NCBI GenBank assembly: GCA_022827025.1
Contig: JAJDTT010000134.1
Location: 1-47,710 of the forward strand
DNA from: Acidobacteriota bacterium
GTDB taxonomy: Bacteria > Acidobacteriota > UBA6911 > RPQK01 > JAJDTT01
Direction of reading: 5' to 3'
DNA length: 47,710 nt
Below the pieces are notes generated by a model, which saw only the letters and a program-made list of their open reading frames with translations, was not told where the DNA came from and searched no databases. The first letter of the stretch is position 1; each line of letters opens with the position of its first letter. Below are positions 41,536 to 47,710 of this stretch, piece by piece. Both the position numbers and the translations under genes were made by a program.

Positions 41536-44358
41536 TCAACGGGGCCGACTTCTCTGGGCCAGAGCGCGCAGGATCTCGTCGAGCACCGTCTCCAGTTCGG
41601 CGCCGACGTCTTCGGCCAGGAACCTGAGCACGAAGTAGCCGTGTCGCTGCAGCAGGGCGTCCTTGCTGCGGTCCCGCCGATAGGCCTCGCGGTCCGCCAG
41701 ATGGTGGGCGCCGTCCAGTTCCACGACCAGCCGGGCCGAGGGGTCGAGGAAATCGACTTCCACGTGGTTCTGCCCGAAAAACGGAATGGGCAACCGTTCG
41801 TTCAACCGGAATCGACCTCGGGTTTCGGGCAGACTTTGCAGCCGACGAAAGAAGAACGCTTCGCTGGAGCTGCGGGCCCGCGCGGCATCGGGACTGCCGT
41901 CCGGCGATGCGGTCGTCAGACGACGGAACAGGTCGCCGAGCGGTGGGTCCACGCCATCCCGTGACAGACGCCTCACACTCCCAGCGTACCGCTGTTTCCA
42001 GTCTCCGTCGGCGGGAAGAGGGACGGACGGAGGCCAACCGGGAACCGCGCTGGCCGGCGGCGAGACCTTGTATCCAAGGGACTCATAGCTGCGGCGGCGC
42101 CTGTCGAACATGCGGGACAACATCGGTACGTCCAAGTCGGCATAGTCGTACACTTGGACCTGCCGCTTGGAACGGCGCCTGCGATGCAACCGGCCGACGT
42201 ATTGCGTGATGGTCCCACGCCAGGACACCGGCATGGTGAGAAACAACGTATCGAGCCGCGGGTTGTCGAACCCTTCTCCGACGAACCGGCCCGTCGCCAA
42301 CAACACCCGTCCGGCGGCGTTCTCGGCGGCGCGCGCCAGGGCGGAGGCGAGTGGCTTCCGTCTCATGCCTCCCTGGAGCGACACGACGTCGAGACCGTCG
42401 GCCCGGAGCTTCGCGGCGAGAACCTCGAGATGCCCGACTCGTTCGGTCAGCACCAGCGGCGCCCGCCCGGCGCGGACGCTCTCCGCCACGTCCGCGCAGA
42501 TGAGAGAGTTCCGGGGCTCGTCGGCAGCCAATTGACGCAGGATCCGCTGGAACTCGACGCGCTGATCGGCGTCCGGTTCTCCCTGGACGCGAAAGCCCGT
42601 CGGCCGGACGAGCACGTCGCGGGTGAACGGCGTCGCCAGTGCCTGCAGCCCGGCATCCACCCGGCGCCGGACGGGACCGCACTGCATGAACACGATGGGG
42701 TGATGACCGTCCTTCCTCGTCACCGTCGCCGACAGTCCCGCGACGTACTTCGCCTTGGCGCGACCGACGGCCAGCTCGAAACCGCGGGCGGGAACATGGT
42801 GGCACTCGTCCACGATCACGAAGCCGTAGTCCGCGACGCAGTCGTCCACCTCGCCCCGGCGCACCAGGCTCTGCATCATGGCGACATCGACCCTTCCGGT
42901 GAGCTTCCTCCGTCCCCCTCCCAGGCGACCGATCTCCCCCTCCGCGATGCCCAGAAACTGGGACAACCGGGCGACCCACTGATCCAGCAACTGTTGGCGA
43001 TGGACCATGACCAGGGCGTTGACGCCGCGCTCTGCAATCAACCATGCAGCCACGACGGTCTTCCCGAACGCGGGGCCCGCCGCCAGAACGCCGGTGTCGT
43101 GCGCCAGCATGGCTCTCGCAGCCGCTTCCTGTTCCGGACGCAGGGCGCCGCGGAAGCGGAGCGAAAGAGGGACTCCCGAGTTGCGCTCGTCCCTGATGGC
43201 GGTCCGGATCTTGTACCGGGCGAGCAGTCCTTCGACCGGTTCCAGGCAAACCCTTGGAAATCCAATGAATTTCGATCCATGCTCCACGCAGTCGATGATC
43301 CTCGGCTTGCCGAACGTCGACAGGCGCATCGCCTGCGCCCGGTAGAACTCGGGATTCTGAAATGCGGCCAACCGCATGAGCGCCGCGACGATGCCCGGCG
43401 GCAAGGCGTCCTTGGCGACGTAGATCCGATCGCCGAGAACGATCTCAACAAGATCGGGAACGGGACCGCCGATGGGCGGAAGCGGAAATCGACGGGACGG
43501 CGGTGCAGCCCACGGCGCGTCGGCGAAGGCGTCTTCGTGCCCCACCACCGCCGCGACTCCCATGACGGGTCCCTGCTTCTCCGCATGGGACACGATGGAC
43601 TCCGCCTGGGCCGCAGGGATCCGGCGAAGCTCCGAGAGGAACGCCCACTGGTCCGGATACGGCTTCAGCTCGGAATCGACGAAGACGCTGTTGCCGTTTC
43701 GACGCGGCCCGTGCTGCAGCGGAAGGGCGATGAGATTGCCGAATCCGCCCCGGGGCAAGGTATCCTGATTCGGAAAGAACCGGTCGTAGGAACGAAAACC
43801 CAGGTCCGGTCGCTCCTCCATGGCCTCGGTAAGAATCAGGGACGCCAATCGTCGAGCCAGACCGGCCGGCAACGCCTCGTCGAAAAACATCCACGCGTGG
43901 CCACCGTTCCCGGATCGGGACCGTTCCAGCGCCACGGGGACTTCGAGCCTCCTGCTGGTCTCGAGAAAGGCCGTTGCGTCATCGCGCCAGCTCCCGCCGT
44001 CGAAATCGACCGCCAGGAAATGACACGAATCGTCGAGCAGCATGGGGTAGACCCCCATGGTGAACGGCTTGCCCCGAGGGTCCGCCCCCGAGAGATGCCA
44101 GCGGACGACCTCGTCCGTCACCGCAAGGAATCGGCGGTTGGGACAGTCGACGCACTTGATCCTCGGTTTCTCGCACACGCCGGGCAGCCACTCGTTGGAA
44201 CAGGCCGGCGCATAACCGGCCCGGCCCGACCGGAGACTCTCGAATCGGCGTGGATAGACGTCTTCTCGGCCCCTTAATAGGGACCGGAAGAGTGCGATCT
44301 TGCTTTCCGGAGTGGACCGGCGGTGGACGTCCGGGACTCGACGGTTTCCGATTCTCAT
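41536..44358 (-). CDS. TOTE-type primase-helicase-nuclease fusion protein
   Basis: This 940-residue protein joins three enzymes. Residues 20-260 match the archaeo-eukaryotic-type primase of TOTE systems: a Cys4 knuckle (Cys53, 62, 69, 72 in PACSNEW and KCVDCPNRRF), the metal motif LAVDFDGG (115-122) and SGNGGHAWMFF (149-159). Residues 400-740 are a superfamily 2 helicase with Walker A AAGPAFGKT (426-434), DECH (517-520), GLSAT (541-545) and the arginine-finger motif QYVGRLHRRRR (719-729). Residues 830-940 are a DUF559/Vsr-like PD-(D/E)xK nuclease, with Asp869, Glu880 and Asp882 in VEVDFLDP and VVELDGAHH. TOTE proteins are predicted defence or conflict factors acting on nucleic acid. The frame is intact. 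Confidence 0.88.
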   Translation of the reverse strand: MRIGNRRVPDVHRRSTPESKIALFRSLLRGREDVYPRRFESLRSGRAGYAPACSNEWLPGVCEKPRIKCVDCPNRRFLAVTDEVVRWHLSGADPRGKPFTMGVYPMLLDDSCHFLAVDFDGGSWRDDATAFLETSRRLEVPVALERSRSGNGGHAWMFFDEALPAGLARRLASLILTEAMEERPDLGFRSYDRFFPNQDTLPRGGFGNLIALPLQHGPRRNGNSVFVDSELKPYPDQWAFLSELRRIPAAQAESIVSHAEKQGPVMGVAAVVGHEDAFADAPWAAPPSRRFPLPPIGGPVPDLVEIVLGDRIYVAKDALPPGIVAALMRLAAFQNPEFYRAQAMRLSTFGKPRIIDCVEHGSKFIGFPRVCLEPVEGLLARYKIRTAIRDERNSGVPLSLRFRGALRPEQEAAARAMLAHDTGVLAAGPAFGKTVVAAWLIAERGVNALVMVHRQQLLDQWVARLSQFLGIAEGEIGRLGGGRRKLTGRVDVAMMQSLVRRGEVDDCVADYGFVIVDECHHVPARGFELAVGRAKAKYVAGLSATVTRKDGHHPIVFMQCGPVRRRVDAGLQALATPFTRDVLVRPTGFRVQGEPDADQRVEFQRILRQLAADEPRNSLICADVAESVRAGRAPLVLTERVGHLEVLAAKLRADGLDVVSLQGGMRRKPLASALARAAENAAGRVLLATGRFVGEGFDNPRLDTLFLTMPVSWRGTITQYVGRLHRRRRSKRQVQVYDYADLDVPMLSRMFDRRRRSYESLGYKVSPPASAVPGWPPSVPLPADGDWKQRYAGSVRRLSRDGVDPPLGDLFRRLTTASPDGSPDAARARSSSEAFFFRRLQSLPETRGRFRLNERLPIPFFGQNHVEVDFLDPSARLVVELDGAHHLADREAYRRDRSKDALLQRHGYFVLRFLAEDVGAELETVLDEILRALAQRSRPR

Positions 44359-44372
44359 CGACTCAGGGATTT

Positions 44373-44583
44373 CTATCCTGATGTTCCGATTCTACACGGC
44401 AATCCAGATGCCGTGACTTCCCGCACCTCGTCGAGTATGGGCGCGAGGACGACAACCCGCCCGACATGCCGAGCCGCCAGTTCCAGAATCTCCGACTCAG
44501 ACTCGCGGTAGCCGATGAGGCGGTCGTCGACATAATCGTAAGGTGTCGCGCTTGGTCTCCAGCACCAGCTTTACCCCAATCAT
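44373..44583 (-). pseudogene. Frameshifted PIN-domain gene
   Basis: The minus strand from an ATG at 44583 reads MIGVKLVLETKRDT. A one-base shift is then needed to continue as YDYVDDRLIGYRESESEILELAARH, then GRVVVLAPILDEVREV, stopping at 44373. Together these resemble a PIN-domain protein whose first motif (LVLDTN) has changed. The frame is broken and the protein is short, so it is not functional. It sits just upstream of the primase-helicase-nuclease gene. Confidence 0.55.
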
Positions 44584-44605
44584 GCGAGATGCCCCGTCGC
44601 CCTTT

Positions 44606-44634
44606 TTGGGAAACCGGCAGTTCGGAGGTATATT
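44606..44634 (+). promoter_or_regulatory. Sigma-70 promoter of the MntA-HepT operon
   Basis: TTGGGA (44606-44611) and TATATT (44629-44634) are separated by exactly 17 bases. The inferred transcript start lies near 44641, about 60 bases before the mntA-like ATG at 44702. Confidence 0.6.
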
Positions 44635-44701
44635 GAAAACAATCGAACCGTTTCGGTCGTTTCACGGCTGGGTGGGACCATTGTGGTCGAGTCGGTGTGT
44701 C

Positions 44702-45157
44702 ATGGCGGGCAAGTCAGAAAGGACGAACGTGAACCGGGAGCTTCTCGCGCGGCTCGCGAATGCTCTGGAGGGGCGTGAGGAGATCATGGAAGCCTACCTT
44801 TTCGGATCTCGGGCCCGGAGGCAGGCACAACCGCACAGCGACATCGATGTCGCGGTCTACATTGATGAGGAATGCGCGCACGACGGAGCGTGGGGTTATC
44901 AGTCGCAGCTCACTACGGATCTCATGGTGGCGCTCGGCACGAATGACGTGGACGTCGTCGTGCTCAACCGAGCCTCTATTTTGTTGTACCACCGGGTTCT
45001 GCGCGACGGCGTCCGATTTCTCTCCCGGGATCTCCGGGCGACGACGAACCGTGCGGGTCAGGCCCTTTCGCGTTACTTCGACTTCCTGCCACAACTGGAA
45101 AAGATGGACCGCGCACGCCGATATGCCGCGCGCGCCGGTAACGAGGTCCGGCGGTGA
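44702..45157 (+). CDS. mntA: MntA-like minimal nucleotidyltransferase antitoxin
   Basis: The 151-residue product has the minimal nucleotidyltransferase motif YLFGSRARRQAQPHSDIDVAVYI (GS followed by DxD). The third acidic residue is in NDVDVVVLNRAS. In characterised MntA-HepT pairs this enzyme AMPylates HepT on a Tyr and so silences it. The C terminus RARRYAARAGNEVRR is basic. The last codons overlap the GTG start of the HepT gene (GTGA). A promoter lies at 44606-44634. Confidence 0.85.
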   Translation: MAGKSERTNVNRELLARLANALEGREEIMEAYLFGSRARRQAQPHSDIDVAVYIDEECAHDGAWGYQSQLTTDLMVALGTNDVDVVVLNRASILLYHRVLRDGVRFLSRDLRATTNRAGQALSRYFDFLPQLEKMDRARRYAARAGNEVRR

Positions 45158-45594
45158 CTCCGGGCCGTCCGGACCGCCGTGTAGTGAATCGGCGGCTCAT
45201 GGCACTACGGCGAGCGGTCGCCATCCTGCGCCGGCATGCCGGATGCACTCCCGAGGAACTCCGCTCCGATATCGATCGCCGTTGGGCCATCGAACACGGT
45301 CTTCAGCTCTCTGCGCAAGCCGCCCTCGATGTCGCAACTCATCTCGGCTCCGCGTTGGGATACGATCCGGCAACGTACGGATCTTCCATCGACAGCCTGG
45401 TCGAGGCAGATGTGCTGCCGCCGAATTTCGGGGCGCGTTTCCGGCAGATCGCCGGTTTCCGGAACGTGCTCGTCCACGGCTATCTGGATGTCGACCTCGA
45501 CCTGATCGTCGAGATCCTCTCCGAACGACTCGATGACTTCGAGGAGTTCGCGCGCCACATCGAACGGTGGCTCAGGGAGTCCTGGCAAGAGTGA
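45154..45594 (+). CDS. hepT: HepT-like toxin (DUF86)
   Basis: The 146-residue all-helical HEPN protein carries the R-x4-H-x-Y motif as RNVLVHGY near residue 102-109, the RNase active site and AMPylation target of HepT toxins. The start is a GTG overlapping the MntA stop. The N terminus contains LMALRRAVAILRRH. It is intact and therefore probably functional. A further small membrane-protein gene overlaps its stop. Confidence 0.85.
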   Translation: MTPGRPDRRVVNRRLMALRRAVAILRRHAGCTPEELRSDIDRRWAIEHGLQLSAQAALDVATHLGSALGYDPATYGSSIDSLVEADVLPPNFGARFRQIAGFRNVLVHGYLDVDLDLIVEILSERLDDFEEFARHIERWLRESWQE

Positions 45595-45770
45595 GCTGGT
45601 TTCGACGGCACAATGATGCTCTGCACATCACTCTGTTGGGCTACTCCGGGGTGATCGCTCTGCCCATGACCATCGTGATCTGGTGGGGTGTCGAGGGACT
45701 GGTTCTGTTTCTGCTGGGAGGAGCCGCCATGGGCTTGGCCGGAGAGAGGTTCGCGGGCGGAGGCCAATAG
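45591..45770 (+). CDS. Small membrane protein coupled to HepT
   Basis: This 59-residue frame starts at a GTG overlapping the HepT stop (GTGA), the same junction used between MntA and HepT. It begins SWFRRHNDALHITLLG. It has two hydrophobic segments (ITLLGYSGVIALPMTIVIWWG and GLVLFLLGGAAMGLAG), so two membrane helices, and ends ERFAGGGQ. Nothing comparable belongs to the standard MntA-HepT pair as I know it. A chance ORF cannot be excluded. Confidence 0.55.
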   Translation: MSWFRRHNDALHITLLGYSGVIALPMTIVIWWGVEGLVLFLLGGAAMGLAGERFAGGGQ

Positions 45771-45800
45771 CCCGAATACTGAACGGAAAGATCGTTCGGA

Positions 45801-45838
45801 GTGTCCGAAATCGGACAGTTTGTCCCGATTTCGGACAC
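45801..45838. promoter_or_regulatory. Two tandem palindromes forming a long hairpin
   Basis: GTGTCCGAAATCGG (45801-45814) pairs perfectly with CCGATTTCGGACAC (45825-45838). Each half is itself a palindrome of the form TGTCCGA-two bases-TCGGACA, the second with one extra C. The site is 31 bases after the coupled membrane protein gene and has no T run. It could be a pair of operator sites, a hairpin protecting the operon transcript, or a recombinase target. Confidence 0.6.
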
Positions 45839-46022
45839 TTGCAACCGACTCCCCGGACGGCGAGAGGGACGGGAGCGTGTCGGCGGAAAAGAGGGGCGGC
45901 AAGAACGTCCCCTTCATCGTCGTCCCTCCCGGTCGTTTGCAAATGGACGAATGTTTCCTGGTTCCGGCGACGCCGGATCAGGTTGATGACCGGTCTTCCC
46001 TGGACACCCTTGGACGAGAAAT

Positions 46023-46068
46023 TGGTGGAGCTGATGGGATTCGAACCCACGACCCCCTGAATGCCATT
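46023..46068 (-). other. 3' half of tRNA-Ala (GGC), probable attachment-site scar
   Basis: On the minus strand the 3' part of a tRNA-Ala is present. It has anticodon-loop sequence ATGGCAT (anticodon GGC), variable and T arms with GTGGGTTCGAATCCCAT, acceptor strand CAGCTCC, discriminator A and CCA (46023-46025). Matching stops at about tRNA position 29; the 5' half and its D arm are missing. tRNA 3' ends are classical integration sites, so this is probably an island att copy. Confidence 0.75.
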
Positions 46069-46843
46069 CATCTAATATGGTTGTCCAAGCAAGTCTTATC
46101 CAATCCAATATAGTCCTTCACCTGACTGATATAACTGTACTTGTCAGTCTACAATCGTTTTGTTCCGTCTTAGGAGCTCTCCCACCGGACATGAGCCGGC
46201 GAGATCCTGGAAGAAACAGGGGTGATCCAGGAGCGGGGGTTTTCCTACCCCCGCGTCCGCATCCTGTTGTCCCTGGCCATGGTTCCCGGTTGGTATGAAA
46301 GAGAGTGCCTGAAAGAGGCCGCCTATGGGGGGAGGGGGACAGGAAAACCCCCTTCCTGACACTCCTGCGTGTTTCTCAGAAGTCCCCCACCACCGGGCCT
46401 CCGGCATGATCCCGCGAGAAACTGGACGGGGATTGTTGTCCATCAGCGGCGCCCACCGCGTTGCCGCTGTCGAACGACTCGTAGGGGCGACCCTTGTGGT
46501 CGCCCTACCTCCGAACGGCGCCACCGTCCGCCGGCCATTGCTTGGGCACTACCGAACCGGGGGGGTGGAGCGGCGACTCAGCCGGGAAACGATGCGACCC
46601 CGCGGGCACCCGCAAGGGGTGCGCCTACGGTCATCGGGGACTGGAAGTTTCAAAGCGGACAAATCTGTGCAGGAAATCCGGGATCGATCCTTTCCTGGCT
46701 CCTTCGGAGTTCGGGTCAGGATAAGCGGTCGAAAGACCTTCAAGTCCCTCTATCGAACCGGTGGCCGACGACGACGAATGAAGGTGGGCATCTGCCGGCT
46801 CTTTCTCTGGCGGATGCCAGACCTCAGGCCTTCAACTTGCTGA

Positions 46844-47079
46844 GTGCTGTCCAGCGAGGTGAAGACCCGGCGGAACAACGTCGGCAAGAGCGCAGGGCGA
46901 CCGAGGTTTTTCTCGCCCCATTCGTTTCGCGTCCTGGTGGTCACGGATCTGCTTCCCGAGAATGTGCCGCCGGATGACGTCCAGTACTGGCCGGCCACGT
47001 CCACCCGCACACGACGCAGATCTACGACCGGCGGCGCCGGCGCGTCACACGCAAAATCGTTGAGCGGTTTTCGGTCTGA
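46844..47079 (+). pseudogene. Frameshifted tyrosine recombinase (integrase) C-terminal fragment
   Basis: The frame from 46844 contains FFSPHSFRVLVVTDLLPENVPPDDVQY, with the HxxR catalytic box (SPHSFR). After one lost base near 46987 the sequence continues in another frame as LAGHVHPHTTQIYDRRRRRV and TRKIVERFSV, stopping at 47077-47079. GH and the nucleophile Tyr of TTQIYDRR are the last catalytic positions. The N-terminal two thirds are gone. It is the only recombinase trace in the window. Confidence 0.75.
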
Positions 47080-47275
47080 AGGCATTGTATGGCCCACAAG
47101 CAAAAGGGGGAGGCAAATTGCCATCCAGGGTTACGAAAAATCTCGCCTGTGGCTCAGCATAGTCTCACCACGCCAGCGTGCTTCCCCAAGAATCCATCCT
47201 GCAACGTCGTAGTCTCCCTGAGAACGTCGATTTTAGAGACTCACAAAACGGAAATTTTTCGGGTGTTCGGAAATG

Positions 47276-47710
47276 TTAGCCTGAATGCGTGGAGTTGATG
47301 CGTGCGAAAAGATCAGTAGCAAGTTTCTGCGCCTTCGCCACTTGCTCAGCGGTCATCAATGGCCGGAGATTGTCTTTGAGCGTGACACCCTGTTTCAATC
47401 CTTGGGCAGCAGCAAGATTCGCCCAAGCATAAGCGTCTATGTAATTTTCCGGCACACCCTCGCCACGAGAGTACATAAAGCCCAGGTTGAATTGGGCTAT
47501 GGCGTGTCCCTGCTCCGCGGCTTGGCGATACCACTTCACGGCTTCGCGGTCGTCCTCCGGCACGCCCTTGCCAGTGTCGTACATGAATCCTAGTCTGAAT
47601 TGGGCTCTGGCGCGCCCCTGCTCCGCGGCTTGGCGATACCACTTCACAGCTTCGCGAGAGTCTTCCGGCACGCCCTCGCCAGTGTCGTACATAACGCCCA
47701 GGTTGAATTG
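47276..47710 (-). CDS. Sel1-repeat protein, partial (N terminus beyond window)
   Basis: The frame runs off the right edge. The visible 145 or so residues contain Sel1/TPR-like repeats of 36 residues: YDTGEGVPEDSREAVKWYRQA, YDTGKGVPEDDREAVKWYRQA and YSRGEGVPENYIDAYAWANLA. The end reads LATDLFARINSTHSG. Sel1 repeats build helical solenoids for protein-protein contacts. The repeats are close to identical in DNA as well, suggesting recent expansion. Confidence 0.85.
   Translation of the reverse strand, partial: QFNLGVMYDTGEGVPEDSREAVKWYRQAAEQGRARAQFRLGFMYDTGKGVPEDDREAVKWYRQAAEQGHAIAQFNLGFMYSRGEGVPENYIDAYAWANLAAAQGLKQGVTLKDNLRPLMTAEQVAKAQKLATDLFARINSTHSG

Larger units (their letters stand above)
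45771..46843. repeat. Gene-free, repeat-rich region
   Basis: No complete gene is seen. After the palindromes at 45801-45838 come the tRNA-Ala fragment (46023-46068), an AT-rich stretch to about 46170, and the GGGGG palindrome at 46235-46260 with an inverted part at 46341. R2 lies at 46378-46430, and R1 at 46480-46508 (reverse) and 46604-46630. Bases 46566-46655 repeat 34865-34955 nearly base for base, including the TTGGAAGTTTCAAAG-type end. Confidence 0.7.

Noticed and set aside
44363-44665. Minus-strand 100-codon frame
   Set aside because: The recognisable PIN-like sequence lies in another frame; this frame has no motif and is a by-product of the shift.
46023-46068. Possible functional tRNA-Ala
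   Set aside because: The 5' half with D arm and acceptor strand is missing, so it cannot fold.
46750-47124. Minus-strand 124-codon frame
   Set aside because: It is antisense to the integrase remnant, whose catalytic motifs are recognisable on the plus strand.

Overview
This is one contiguous stretch of a GC-rich bacterial chromosome. The protein set (Tat-exported Gfo/Idh/MocA oxidoreductase and sugar isomerase, YpdA-type reductase, ApbE, M14 and S9 peptidases, a secreted Gly-zipper protein with GYDDGY-type repeats) and the many short GC-rich dispersed repeats look most like an uncultured Acidobacteriota genome. That assignment is an inference from gene flavour only; no rRNA is present.

Region 1 (1-33.7 kb) is mostly ordinary core genome. 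It opens with a protein quality-control block on the minus strand, transcribed tig-clpP-clpX-lon-rho and closed by a strong intrinsic terminator at 213-246. Next come exported enzymes of sugar/sugar-acid type (beta-propeller protein, sugar isomerase lipoprotein, two Gfo/Idh/MocA oxidoreductases, cupin), apbE-doxX, a ComM/YifB ATPase, hemE with two translationally coupled secreted proteins of unknown role, an S9 peptidase, the sucC-sucD-ndk-DUF2905-midA operon, a YpdA-type reductase, der, an IHF/HU protein and a MerR regulator, then M14 peptidase and HAD phosphatase genes. Complete tRNAs are Lys(CTT), Val(CAC) and Pro(GGG), all with encoded CCA. The merR 3' end plus the start of tRNA-Pro is duplicated around a 1.3-kb insert carrying small ORFs (29.14-30.85 kb).

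Region 2 (33.7-47.7 kb) is an accessory, decaying island. It holds repeat clusters, broken genes (an AAA ATPase stub, a helicase remnant, a truncated VapC, a frameshifted PIN gene, a frameshifted tyrosine integrase), and several toxin-antitoxin loci (a Phd-like antitoxin, an AbrB/VapB orphan, RES-Xre, MntA-HepT). There is also a lower-GC patch (38.5-41.0 kb) with secreted proteins and an RlaP-like nucleotidyltransferase. A 940-residue protein fuses an archaeo-eukaryotic-type primase, a superfamily 2 helicase and a DUF559-type nuclease, the architecture predicted for TOTE conflict systems. The 3' half of a tRNA-Ala(GGC) gene at 46.02-46.07 kb, 0.8 kb from the integrase remnant, looks like an old island attachment site.

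The best candidates for new biology are the primase-helicase-nuclease protein, a small membrane protein translationally coupled to MntA-HepT, the RlaP-like enzyme with its overlapping small partner, and the repeat families (at least ten copies of one palindrome) that repeatedly sit at the ends of damaged genes.
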